A DNA stretch of 9,669 bases from an uncultured Eubacteriales bacterium (GTDB lineage: Bacteria > Bacillota_A > Clostridia > Christensenellales > Aristaeellaceae), in contig CACXEB010000397.1 of assembly GCA_902766515.1 (NCBI GenBank), positions 1 through 9,669 on the forward strand, in the 5' to 3' direction. Position numbers and translations under genes: made by a program. Numbering within the stretch: the stretch's first letter is position 1; each line of letters starts with the position of its first letter. The notes below the pieces were generated by a model, which worked only from the letters and a program-made list of their open reading frames with translations, had not been told where the DNA came from and did not search any database. Below are positions 1 to 7,071 of the stretch, piece by piece.

Positions 1-236
1 TCAAGCTCGCCAAGCTCCTGCCGCAGCGCGATCCCATCCAGATAGAACTGGAAACCGTTGTTTCCCAGCTCATACGTGCTCTGCATACTGCGATTGATCG
101 AGATGACAGACAGCGTGATGCTGATCAGGCTGAGCGGCAGCACTAGCGCCAGCACCATGGTCATGATGCGCAGCCGCAGGCTGCGGAACAGGGGACGGTA
201 CCAGAACCACACATACAGGCGGGAATGTTTTTCCAT
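1..236 (-). CDS. Sensor histidine kinase, YesM-like, N-terminal fragment (cut by left edge)
   Basis: Only the first 78 codons are in the window; the gene runs off the left edge. The protein starts MEKHSRLYVWFWYRPLF, with a basic stretch (RSLRLR, residues 19-23), then one hydrophobic membrane segment at about residues 24-47, then the beginning of an extracytoplasmic region (SINRSMQSTYELGNN). A short cytoplasmic tail, one membrane helix and then an extracellular sensor region is how YesM/LytS-type sensor kinases of sugar-responsive two-component systems begin. The HAMP, His-kinase and ATPase domains would lie outside the window, so the family call rests on this start plus the neighbourhood (solute-binding protein, two permeases, DUF624 protein). 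A GAAGGGAG ribosome site lies at 249-256, slightly far (12 nt) from the ATG. Its usual partner, an AraC-type response regulator, would be expected further left. It could instead be another single-pass receptor such as a chemoreceptor, but that fits the context less well. Confidence 0.68.
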   Translation of the reverse strand, partial: MEKHSRLYVWFWYRPLFRSLRLRIMTMVLALVLPLSLISITLSVISINRSMQSTYELGNNGFQFYLDGIALRQELGEL

Positions 237-269
237 GAGCGGCTTGAGCTCCCTTCGCCTCTTTTTGAT

Positions 270-298
270 ATCATATCACAAATAAGGCAGCTTGACAA
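270..298 (-). promoter_or_regulatory. Probable promoter of the sensor kinase gene
   Basis: Reading the minus strand, TTGTCA (298-293) is followed after exactly 17 bases by TATGAT (275-270). Each hexamer matches the sigma-A consensus at five of six positions. Transcription would start near 263, giving a leader of about 27 nt before the ATG at 236. The -35 box lies inside the preceding terminator hairpin. None of the 28-bp operators found at the other promoters is present here, so the kinase would be expressed independently of the regulon it is likely to control. The promoter is inferred from consensus match and spacing only. Confidence 0.55.
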
Positions 299-311
299 AT
301 CCAAGCTGCCT
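285..311 (-). terminator. Hairpin terminator after the importer operon
   Basis: A perfect 10-bp inverted repeat (AGGCAGCTTG paired with CAAGCTGCCT) with a 7-base loop begins 18 bp after the LplC-like permease stop codon. On the minus strand it is followed by TTATTTGT, a weak, interrupted T tract, whereas the plus-strand flank has no T tract, so termination of the minus-strand operon is the sensible reading. The poor T tract suggests partial termination, leaving some read-through into the sensor kinase gene. Confidence 0.65.
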
Positions 312-329
312 GGAAAGGTGAAACGCCGG

Positions 330-1241
330 TCAGCCCTTGACGCCGCCCTGGATGACGCCCTTTTCCATCTTGTCCTGGAAGAAGGGGAAGGCGATGATGA
401 TGGGCGCAATGGCCGCGATGATGACCGCGAACTGGATCAGATACCGGCTGTAGTTCGGGTTGGAGGAATTCAGGAAGTCCGCGTTTTCGGAGGTGATCTG
501 CCGGATCACCAGCTGCAGGGGCCAGAGGGCCTTTTTGTTCGGGACATAGATGGAAGCCTGCAGCCAGGAGTTCCACTGGCCGATCGCCAGGTTCAGGATG
601 ATGACGGAGCCCATGTTCATGGCCTGGGGCAGAGTGATTTCGAACAGGGTGGAAAGATGCCCCGCGCCGTCGATGTGGCTGGCCTCATACATTTCCTTGG
701 GAATGCTGTTGAAGGCGTTCATCATCATGATGCAGAACATGGAGTTGGTGCAGCCCGGGATGACCAGCGCCCAGGGCGTACCCACCCATCCCAGGGAGCG
801 GATGACCATGTAGGCGGGCACCATACCGCCGGAAAAAAGCATCGTCAGCATCAGGCCCATGGTCACAGGCTTTTTCAGCTTCGTATCCCGGCTCAGCGCA
901 TAACCCGTGACCGCGGAGAGCAGGAAGCCGATGACCGTATAGCTGATGGTATAAATGACCGTGTTGATATATCCGCCTACGATGCTGGCGTTCTGGAAGA
1001 TCATCTGGTAACCGTCCAGGGTAAAACCGCCCACGGGCCAGAGCACCAGGCCCACATGGGCCAGGAGCGTTTTGCCGTCAGAGAAGGAGGACATCAACAC
1101 ATGCCACATGGGGATCACGCTGCACAGCGCCACCAGAGCGATGCAGACATGTACGAAGATATCTACGAGAATGTCCGCTTTCGTCTTGGTTTCCACCATG
1201 TTGTTTTCCCATTCTTCGCGTTTACGCTGTTTCCTTGCCAT
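330..1241 (-). CDS. Sugar ABC transporter permease, LplC/YtcP-like (CUT1 family)
   Basis: This encodes a 303-residue inner-membrane permease, one half of the channel of a carbohydrate importer. About six hydrophobic segments are visible, beginning with DIFVHVCIALVALCSVIP (about residues 27-44). The cytoplasmic coupling loop, the EAA motif that docks on the ATPase, is at about residues 186-206 (EASHIDGAGHLSTLFEITLP). It ends FFQDKMEKGVIQGGVKG; the QGGVKG end is typical of the LplC/YtcP branch that transports complex sugars. I place the start at 1241 (MARKQRKR) because AGGAGG sits 8 bases before it. An in-frame ATG two codons upstream (1247) is too close to that site. It is the third gene of the importer operon, 18 bp after the LplB-like permease. 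The family call is firm; the sugar transported cannot be told from sequence. Confidence 0.93.
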   Translation of the reverse strand: MARKQRKREEWENNMVETKTKADILVDIFVHVCIALVALCSVIPMWHVLMSSFSDGKTLLAHVGLVLWPVGGFTLDGYQMIFQNASIVGGYINTVIYTISYTVIGFLLSAVTGYALSRDTKLKKPVTMGLMLTMLFSGGMVPAYMVIRSLGWVGTPWALVIPGCTNSMFCIMMMNAFNSIPKEMYEASHIDGAGHLSTLFEITLPQAMNMGSVIILNLAIGQWNSWLQASIYVPNKKALWPLQLVIRQITSENADFLNSSNPNYSRYLIQFAVIIAAIAPIIIAFPFFQDKMEKGVIQGGVKG

Positions 1242-1259
1242 TTTCATTCCCTCCTCTCA

Positions 1260-2207
1260 TCAGAACAGGCTGCTGCCGGTCTTGCGGGACAGCTGATTGG
1301 AAACGACCAGCAGGATGGTGCTCACGAGACTCTGGAGCAGGCCGGAGGCCGCGGAAAGCGAATAGTTGGTGTTGCCTCCGCCGAAGGCCTGACGGTAGGT
1401 ATAGGTGTACACAGTGTCGGATACGCTGTAGGTGGAGGGCATATACAGCAGCAGGATGTTGTCATAGCCTGCCGCCAGCGCGGTACCGATATTGATGACA
1501 AACATCATCACGATCATGGGGAAGATATTGGGCAGGGTGATCTTGAACAGGCGCTGCAGCCGGGTGGCGCCGTCGATCGCCGCCGCCTCGTGCAGGTCGC
1601 CGGAGACCTGGGATATGGCCGCCACGTACATGATGGAACCCCAGCCGATGGACTGCCAGATGCCCATGAACAGGTAGATGATCCAGAACACAGGTGGTTT
1701 GTCATTGGCCAGCCAGTTCTGGTTTTCAGCCCCGAACAGCCTTGTCAGCAGCAGGGTCAGCGGGCCGTCCTTGGCCAGAAACTGGGTGAACAGAGTGCAG
1801 ACGATCACCGCGGCCACAAAGTTGGGCATGTAGCTCATGGTCTGCGCCGTGCGCTTAAACTTTTTGCTGTTGATCAGGCTCAGCATCAGCGCGAAAATAA
1901 TGGGAGCGACGAAGCCGATGGTGGCTTTCAGCAAACCGATCACCACAGTGTTCCTGATCGCCAGGAGGAAGTCTTCACTGGAGAAAAGATCTGCGAAGTG
2001 TTTGAAACCCACCCACGGCGAGTGGAAGTAGCCATCAATCACATTGTAATCCTCAAAGGCCATCACAATGCCGAACATGGGCAGGTAGTGAAGAATGACC
2101 TCGTAGATGATGATGGGCAGAAACAGCAGATATACCACCCAGTCGCGCCGAAGCTCCGCTTTCCAGCTTCTGCGGGCGGAGCCCACCGCTTTTTCTTTCT
2201 TTGCCAT
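1260..2207 (-). CDS. Sugar ABC transporter permease, LplB/YteP-like (CUT1 family)
   Basis: A 315-residue membrane protein, the partner of the LplC-like permease in a heterodimeric channel. It has a charged cytoplasmic N-terminus (about residues 1-22), then WVVYLLFLPIIIYEVILHYLP as the first membrane span, the usual opening of LplB/YteP proteins, with about six spans in all. The EAA coupling loop is at about residues 206-226 (HEAAAIDGATRLQRLFKITLP), a near-textbook match. The AGGAGG site lies 8-9 bases before the ATG. It follows the solute-binding protein gene with only 16 bp between them and precedes the second permease by 18 bp, so the three are co-transcribed. No ATP-binding subunit is encoded nearby, which is usual for this family because the members share a distant MsmX/UgpC-type ATPase. 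Substrate unknown. Confidence 0.94.
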   Translation of the reverse strand: MAKKEKAVGSARRSWKAELRRDWVVYLLFLPIIIYEVILHYLPMFGIVMAFEDYNVIDGYFHSPWVGFKHFADLFSSEDFLLAIRNTVVIGLLKATIGFVAPIIFALMLSLINSKKFKRTAQTMSYMPNFVAAVIVCTLFTQFLAKDGPLTLLLTRLFGAENQNWLANDKPPVFWIIYLFMGIWQSIGWGSIMYVAAISQVSGDLHEAAAIDGATRLQRLFKITLPNIFPMIVMMFVINIGTALAAGYDNILLLYMPSTYSVSDTVYTYTYRQAFGGGNTNYSLSAASGLLQSLVSTILLVVSNQLSRKTGSSLF

Positions 2208-2223
2208 GGTTCGCGCCTCCTCT

Positions 2224-4008
2224 TTAATGGAATGGATAGTTGTCTACGTAGCGCTGGTAAATCGCAGAGATCTGGTCAACCTTGTATTTCTTCAGCACCG
2301 TGCTCCACTTGTCCCAATCCTTTTCAAAATTGTTTTTGCCGGTAATGAAGTCAGCGCAGTTCTTGGTCATGTATTCCAGCACCTTCGCACGGGCATCGTC
2401 ACAGGTCTTGGAGTCTTCTTTGGTCATCTCGTTGGTGGTACGGGAGCCCTGGAAGAAGCCAGTATTGGGATAAACCACCCATTTATCCAGCGATGCCTGG
2501 AAGGAGGCGGCATAGCCCAGATCCACATCCGCGTTCCGCTTCAGTCCGGGCGCTTTGTTGAAGCCCACCGCGGTGCTCAGCTGGCCGCTGTCGCTGACCA
2601 GGACGGGGCTGCGTTCAAATTTACCCTCGTCATTGACGAAGTACGCTCCACCTTCCAGGCCGTTGTTCGCATAGAAGGTGTTCTCGCTGAATTCGGCTGC
2701 CTGTACTGCATTCAGGCCCAGGGTCTTAATCATGCTGCCTTCGGGAGAATAAAAGTAATCCAGGTAACTGCACAGGGCAGCCAGGTCCTTATTCTGCGCC
2801 TTGGGGGTGATGATGATGCCGCCGCCGGTCAGGCCGTTGCCCATCACGCAGTTCGGCACCACGTTCCGGCAGCTGTCCGGGCCGTATATGTCGTTGATCG
2901 GATACTGCGCCGCTTTGACAAAGATACCCTGCGTCAGGCCGCCGTCATGCATATCCAGACGCCCGCCAAGCTCGGACTGCTGGCCGTTCCACATGGCGAT
3001 CTGCCCCTGGCGCACGGAGGTGGAGTCGATCTGGTAGAAAGCGTCGGAGGTGCGCTGGGAAAAATCATGGTCCAGCCAGCCTTTTTCATACCAGGCGTGC
3101 ATACACTGCAGGTATGTTTTGAAAGGCTCCTCGTTGCCGCCGAAATGCACCTTGTTGTCCGCGTCCTGATACCACACGTTCACGCCGCCGCCAAAGCAGC
3201 TGAGCAGGCCGCCGGACCAGGTGAAGCCGGGATAGTACAAGCTGATGCAGTATTTGCCCGTAATGCCCAGATCCGCCTGCGCCTTCGTGAAAATGCCAAA
3301 CATCCACTCCCAGTCGGAGATGTAGATGGGATCGGGGCCGCCGGAGGGAAACACCACGTCATCCTCCCAGCTGTCCACATCGGCAGGGTCTGTATAACCG
3401 CCAGTGAAGGCCGCGCCGGTGACCGGGTGGGTCCCATACTTGACCAGCCAGTCCCGGCGGTACATGAAGCCCTGGAAAAGCGTGTCCGGCGCGTCAAAGA
3501 TCGTGGCGATGTTATAATAATGTTCCTTGCCATCCGCATCCACGCTGACAGTGTTGATATATACCTCATGGCTGCTGTGGCACAGCGCCTTGTAGTTGGG
3601 CATGTACTGTTCCACATACTCCGTCAGCTCAATGGCGTATCCGTTCTGCACCATGATCCGGGGCGGCTCGATGATGACCGCGTCAATGATGTCCGGAAGA
3701 TCGCCGGACGCGATCATGGTGGTATAGTTGTCCGTTTCGGAACCGGGCGGGGGCTGAAGAAAATTGAGGGCAATGGTCTTTTCATCCGGCCCCCAGCCTT
3801 TGCGCAGCGTGTACTGGACGGCTGGGTTCTGTGCGTAGTTGTCGTAGTACTCAGAAGAAGTACCGGAGTAGATCCACCAGTCGAAGGTGGTTTCCGGTGA
3901 CGCGCTGGAATTGCCGGTATTGCCGATGCTGCCGTAGTACACCTGCATGCCGACCAGCATGACCACGACCGCTGTCATCAGCGCGATCCATTTGGCTCGA
4001 ATGGACAT
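2224..4008 (-). CDS. Extracellular solute-binding protein of a CUT1 sugar importer (LplA/YtcQ-like), lacking a lipobox
   Basis: This 594-residue protein is the likely substrate receptor of the importer; its length and Trp/Tyr-rich body fit the large LplA/YtcQ branch of binding proteins, and it lies directly before the two permeases. The N-terminus has a short basic stretch (R4, K6) and a hydrophobic segment at about residues 7-24 (WIALMTAVVVMLVGM), followed by a polar Gly/Ser/Asn-rich linker (about 26-40) and the folded domain from TFDWWIYSG. Gram-positive binding proteins are normally lipoproteins with a Cys after the signal segment; here the first Cys is more than 100 residues in (near residue 142), so no lipobox exists. 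It is probably held by an uncleaved membrane anchor, or released if signal peptidase cuts in the linker. AAGGAGA stands 8 bases before the ATG, supporting the start. It is the first gene of the importer operon, behind its own promoter and operator. Specificity cannot be assigned. Confidence 0.88.
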   Translation of the reverse strand: MSIRAKWIALMTAVVVMLVGMQVYYGSIGNTGNSSASPETTFDWWIYSGTSSEYYDNYAQNPAVQYTLRKGWGPDEKTIALNFLQPPPGSETDNYTTMIASGDLPDIIDAVIIEPPRIMVQNGYAIELTEYVEQYMPNYKALCHSSHEVYINTVSVDADGKEHYYNIATIFDAPDTLFQGFMYRRDWLVKYGTHPVTGAAFTGGYTDPADVDSWEDDVVFPSGGPDPIYISDWEWMFGIFTKAQADLGITGKYCISLYYPGFTWSGGLLSCFGGGVNVWYQDADNKVHFGGNEEPFKTYLQCMHAWYEKGWLDHDFSQRTSDAFYQIDSTSVRQGQIAMWNGQQSELGGRLDMHDGGLTQGIFVKAAQYPINDIYGPDSCRNVVPNCVMGNGLTGGGIIITPKAQNKDLAALCSYLDYFYSPEGSMIKTLGLNAVQAAEFSENTFYANNGLEGGAYFVNDEGKFERSPVLVSDSGQLSTAVGFNKAPGLKRNADVDLGYAASFQASLDKWVVYPNTGFFQGSRTTNEMTKEDSKTCDDARAKVLEYMTKNCADFITGKNNFEKDWDKWSTVLKKYKVDQISAIYQRYVDNYPFH

Positions 4009-4066
4009 GGTTCTCGTCTCCTTTCCCTTGGTATCCCCGCGCTCATACAGGGATCTCGCTGTTTCT

Positions 4067-4096
4067 ATGGTACCGCAAAGCCGGAAAAAGCTTCTT
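4067..4096 (-). promoter_or_regulatory. Activator-dependent promoter of the importer operon
   Basis: On the minus strand a weak -35 (AAGAAG, 4096-4091) is followed after 18 bases by TACCAT (4072-4067), a four-of-six match to the -10 consensus. I chose these boxes because they sit at the same distance from the 28-bp operator as in the other two operator-linked promoters: 7 bases from the last GTCGGA box to the -35. The poor hexamers suggest the promoter needs an activator. Transcription would start near 4060, leaving a leader of about 50 nt before the ATG at 4008. Confidence 0.55.
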
Positions 4097-4102
4097 GCAT
4101 AT

Positions 4103-4130
4103 ATCCGACAAAAATTACCGCTAATCCGAC
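4103..4130 (-). promoter_or_regulatory. Operator 1: 21-bp-period GTCGGA direct repeat upstream of the importer operon
   Basis: Reading the minus strand, GTCGGA occurs at 4130-4125 and again at 4109-4104, exactly 21 bp apart and in the same orientation, with CGGTAA in between (4120-4115). The same arrangement recurs at 7044-7071 and 7081-7108. Two direct half-sites two helical turns apart upstream of a weak -35 are characteristic of AraC-family activators, including YesN-type response regulators. The site starts only 4 bp beyond the stop codon of the upstream esterase gene, so it appears to mark an inducible internal promoter. Confidence 0.75.
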
Positions 4131-4134
4131 CTGT

Positions 4135-6255
4135 TTATGACACAACGACCCGGGCCCTGTCCAGATTCAGCACCTGGGTAAAGACCGCTGACCGATCTCC
4201 CTGGCGCTGGGTCGCAATGCGAACGGTGGCAAAGTAGACACCGGGTTCGTCATAGCAGGCTACGGTTTCCGCGTGAGCGGTATGGATCCCGTCCCGGACG
4301 CCCTTTTCAAAGGCCAGGCTCATATCCCACATCTCTTCGCCCAGCATCAGCCGCGCCGCGCCGTTGACATCGGTGTCCCTGGCTGTCAGTTCCTTTTCCT
4401 GCCGGGCAAACAGAATCTCGGTCACGTCGCCGGCATCCCTGGGCACTTCGATATCCACCGTGAAGCGCACGCATTCGCCTGCTTTCACATGAGCGCATTT
4501 TTGACCGTTGGCCCGCAGTGTGGGGATGGCCTGGATGCCGAAGCGCCTGCTCACATCCTGTTCGGGGTGGATCTGCCCATCCCCGCCCAGGGTATAGGCG
4601 GTGCGCTCCGGCGGTTTGATGCCCTTTTCCACCCACGCGCTCAGATCGATCAGCGCCTGCCGCAGCGCGCCGACATAGTTGACCACCATATAATTGCCGA
4701 TGGCGCTGACGTCGCCATGCATGCAGCGCTCCATGAAGTAGGTGCGGTGATCTTCATCAGTGCCCCGGGTCTCAATGATCTTTTTCCGCCACCAGTCAGC
4801 GCACCAGGGGCAGGTGCTCTCGTCCATCAGCGCCTGAATATTGATGACCTTGCCCTGGATGTCGCCATCCTGCGGCACATCCACACCGGTAAAGGGAACG
4901 GGGAAGGGCGGGCGCTGGGGCGCTTTGGGAGTGCCGTCCGGATTGCGGAACTGATCCCAGGCATGGAAGGAAAGATCAGCAGGCACCTGATGGCGGTAAT
5001 AGCTCTGGATGGCGATGTAATCGGAATTGTCCAGCAGGATCTCATCGCCCGGTTTCACCCTGTTCAGGGTTTCATCCAGATCACTCATGCCGTAACAGTC
5101 GCCGATGGTCACGATGCCGCCCGTGCCGTCTGGATAACGCATCATTTTGCCCATGAGCAGGGTGGCGTTCGCCGCACTGCCGCTTTGGAAGGTCATATAC
5201 AGACCTTCCAGGTACAGATCATTGCCTTCCGGCAATTCCTCCAGTTCAAGATAGGCGCCCTTGCCGCTGACCATCTGTTTTTTGTAGGCGTCATCCACGC
5301 CGTTCAGGCCGTCCTCAGCGGTGCGCTCCCCGGTTTTATCCGACTTGTGCACCGACTTCACCCGGGTCCTGAAACAGATGCGGTCCCTGAAAGACGTACT
5401 GGCGGGATCGCTTCCTTCGTAGCCCGGCCGGGTCCAGAAATCGATAAAGTAAGCGGGGTCGGCCTGTTTCATGCCGGGCAGCAGCACCGGCAGGGAACCG
5501 GGATCCACCACACCTTTAGCTTCCATGTACCAGGCCAGGGGCGGGAATCCCATGCGGGTCAGCTCCCGCAGCATATCCGCCTCGTCCTGATCCAGCCGGG
5601 CATAGGGGTCGCCGGTGCCGCCTGCGTCCAGCGCGTCCAGGATCTTACCGAAGGCGTTGCGCAGCACCCGCTGCCCCTGCACATGCATCGTGATGGTGTT
5701 TGGCAGTGACACGGGAGAGCCGATCACATAGGGAGCGGCCCCATCCCAGGCGCGGGTGTTCTCGATGCAGGCCATGGTCTTGTAGCCGCCGCCGGACCCG
5801 CCGTATACATATCCATAAGGCCGCTGCGCCGTCTCATAGATTTCCATCGCCTTGACCCGGGAAAACTCTGCGGCCGCCGCAGAGGACTGCCAGGTGAGCT
5901 TGCCATCCCGCTTCCCGCCGAACTGCGACCTGGAGCCCATGTTGGTCTCCACGTAGTAGGCGCCGCAGCTCAGGGCAAAGCCGATGCGGTCCTCCGTCCC
6001 CGTGTGTCCCAGCGAAGCAACCTCTTCGTCGGGGCCGGGGAACGGGGAAAGATACTGCTGGAAGCGGTTTTCGTACCGTTCGGCGGGCGGATAGCAGAAA
6101 GAAAACTTCACGTCCGTTCCCTCAAAATAACCGTGCAGATAGCGGAAGGGAAAGGTCACGCCGCCCGGCAGATACCGTTCTCTCCATTCATCCCGGTCGA
6201 TCACGGGATGCTGAAACCGTGGATCCTGTCCGGGGTCATAAATCTGTTTGCTCAT
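4135..6255 (-). CDS. Tannase/feruloyl-esterase-like alpha/beta hydrolase with C-terminal beta-rich domain
   Basis: A 706-residue protein with no signal peptide or membrane segment, so probably cytoplasmic. The nucleophile elbow is YVYGGSGGGYKT, with candidate Ser154 in a GxSxG context. Candidate acid and base are Asp478 (QALMDESTCPWCADWW, where the tannase-like fold carries its late Asp followed by an aromatic helix) and His513 (ERCMHGDV). The segment after His513 (about 530-555, LIDLSAWVEKGIKPPERTAYTL) resembles the end of tannase/feruloyl esterases, where a helix with a WVEKG-type motif precedes the C-terminus. A long insert (about 200-400) would form a lid, and residues from about 590 look like an added beta-sandwich. 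The paired Cys next to Ser and His of fungal tannases is not evident; instead there is a CPWC pair (482-485). Translation starts at 6255 after AGGAGG at 7 bases. It lies 28 bp after the DUF624 gene and is likely co-transcribed. An esterase acting on acylated sugars or plant phenolic esters is the best guess; the similarity is by motif only. Confidence 0.7.
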   Translation of the reverse strand: MSKQIYDPGQDPRFQHPVIDRDEWRERYLPGGVTFPFRYLHGYFEGTDVKFSFCYPPAERYENRFQQYLSPFPGPDEEVASLGHTGTEDRIGFALSCGAYYVETNMGSRSQFGGKRDGKLTWQSSAAAAEFSRVKAMEIYETAQRPYGYVYGGSGGGYKTMACIENTRAWDGAAPYVIGSPVSLPNTITMHVQGQRVLRNAFGKILDALDAGGTGDPYARLDQDEADMLRELTRMGFPPLAWYMEAKGVVDPGSLPVLLPGMKQADPAYFIDFWTRPGYEGSDPASTSFRDRICFRTRVKSVHKSDKTGERTAEDGLNGVDDAYKKQMVSGKGAYLELEELPEGNDLYLEGLYMTFQSGSAANATLLMGKMMRYPDGTGGIVTIGDCYGMSDLDETLNRVKPGDEILLDNSDYIAIQSYYRHQVPADLSFHAWDQFRNPDGTPKAPQRPPFPVPFTGVDVPQDGDIQGKVINIQALMDESTCPWCADWWRKKIIETRGTDEDHRTYFMERCMHGDVSAIGNYMVVNYVGALRQALIDLSAWVEKGIKPPERTAYTLGGDGQIHPEQDVSRRFGIQAIPTLRANGQKCAHVKAGECVRFTVDIEVPRDAGDVTEILFARQEKELTARDTDVNGAARLMLGEEMWDMSLAFEKGVRDGIHTAHAETVACYDEPGVYFATVRIATQRQGDRSAVFTQVLNLDRARVVVS

Positions 6256-6283
6256 GGCTGCTCCTCCTCATCGCTGATGGGCT

Positions 6284-6967
6284 TCAAATCATCTGATGGG
6301 CTGTTTCCCCGATCAAATCTGTTTCGCTGCCGTCCGTTTCGTCTCCCTGTTCAGCAGAACCGTCAAATTTCCGGAACCGCTTGACACAGGTCCTGGACAT
6401 ATACCACACCACAAACGCCGGCAGAAAGAAGGTGATGACCGGCAGCGACTGTGGATACAGCGCTACCAGAATGAACCCGCCGGCCGCGGCAGCCAGCGCC
6501 AGCAGCGTTTGCGGGCATCGGCTGAAAAAGTGGATCAGTGCGTTGTGAATGATCTGCCGGTTCGTCAGCTGAAACCGCGCCATCGTCGGGAAAGCCCAGA
6601 ACGCCAGTCCGCCTGCCAGCAGCGCCAGCAGGAAGATGAGTCCTGACAAAACACGGGTCAGCGCGGTAACTTCCATGCTGCCCAGGACGTACCAATCCGC
6701 CGCCAGAAAGCCGGCCGTCAGCATAAAGATCAGCGTCAGAGCGGTGCCCTGGCGGAAATTATCCCTGAACGCCTGCCAGAAGGGCCGGAAGATCACCGGC
6801 GCCTCCTTCCGCTCGATCCGCATGCCCACAGTCATCACCGCCGCCGCAGCCGCGCCTGTCGTGAAGCCCGGGATGGAAAAAAGCAGAAATACCAGCCCCA
6901 GTTTGACATAGTCCAGCACTGTATAAATGAATTGAGAGAATCTGCTGTCCGGGTTGAAAATCTGCAC
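6284..6967 (-). CDS. DUF624 family membrane protein, YesL-like
   Basis: A 227-residue integral membrane protein with about five or six hydrophobic segments (about residues 15-32, 74-92, 105-127, 153-171 and 174-191, with a possible short one near 37-49) and an acidic, polar C-terminal tail (about 202-227). The beginning (FNPDSRFSQFIYTVLDYVKLGLVFLLFSIPGFTTGAA) is the typical opening of YesL/DUF624 proteins, in which an LN/VFL..P...G stretch follows a short N-terminus. These proteins sit in sugar-utilisation clusters beside YesM/YesN kinases and LplABC importers; their molecular role is not established. I choose the GTG start at 6967 because AGGAGG lies 8 bases before it. An ATG at 6974 lies only 1 base from that site and is in another frame. 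It is the first gene of the minus-strand operon, with the esterase next. Confidence 0.87.
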   Translation of the reverse strand: MQIFNPDSRFSQFIYTVLDYVKLGLVFLLFSIPGFTTGAAAAAVMTVGMRIERKEAPVIFRPFWQAFRDNFRQGTALTLIFMLTAGFLAADWYVLGSMEVTALTRVLSGLIFLLALLAGGLAFWAFPTMARFQLTNRQIIHNALIHFFSRCPQTLLALAAAAGGFILVALYPQSLPVITFFLPAFVVWYMSRTCVKRFRKFDGSAEQGDETDGSETDLIGETAHQMI

Positions 6968-7008
6968 AGGTCATGCCTCCTTCTCTGCCGGGTTATCTAT
7001 CTGGTGCT

Positions 7009-7037
7009 ATTTTATCGGCTTCAGTCGCCGGATTCTT
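7009..7037 (-). promoter_or_regulatory. Activator-dependent promoter of the DUF624-esterase operon
   Basis: On the minus strand AAGAAT (7037-7032) is followed after 17 bases by TAAAAT (7014-7009), a five-of-six match to the -10 consensus. The -35 is weak and begins 7 bases after the last GTCGGA box of operator 2. The eight bases CATAAAGA (7041-7034) are identical, at the same distance from the operator, to those of the divergent MATE promoter. Transcription would start near 7002, about 35 nt before the GTG start. Confidence 0.65.
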
Positions 7038-7043
7038 TATGAA

Positions 7044-7071
7044 ATCCGACCAAGAATACCAGAAAACCGAC
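7044..7071 (-). promoter_or_regulatory. Operator 2: 21-bp-period direct repeat facing the DUF624-esterase operon
   Basis: On the minus strand the boxes are GTCGGT (7071-7066, one change from the others) and GTCGGA (7050-7045), 21 bp apart, with TGGTAT between them (7061-7056). Orientation and spacing match operators 1 and 3. It lies back to back with operator 3, 9 bp apart, so the two sites serve the divergent promoters separately. The likely binder is an AraC-type activator. Confidence 0.78.

Noticed and set aside
225..2345. Plus-strand open frame of 706 codons opposite the two permease genes
   Set aside because: It lies antisense to two clear permeases with EAA motifs, has a His/Gln/Asp-rich composition typical of the reverse of GC-rich coding sequence, and shows no recognisable domain or ribosome site.
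2107..3900. Plus-strand open frame of 597 codons opposite the solute-binding protein gene
   Set aside because: It is antisense to a well-supported gene, with no motif and no good ribosome site; the absence of stops follows from codon bias on the other strand.
4026..4055. Weak inverted repeat (GATCCC and GGGGAT arms) in the leader of the solute-binding protein gene
   Set aside because: Only about five pairs with an 11-base loop and no T tract; too weak to call a riboswitch, attenuator or terminator.
4273..5709. Plus-strand open frame of 478 codons opposite the esterase gene
   Set aside because: Its composition (His, Gly, Ala, Gln rich) and lack of any domain mark it as a shadow of the esterase gene.
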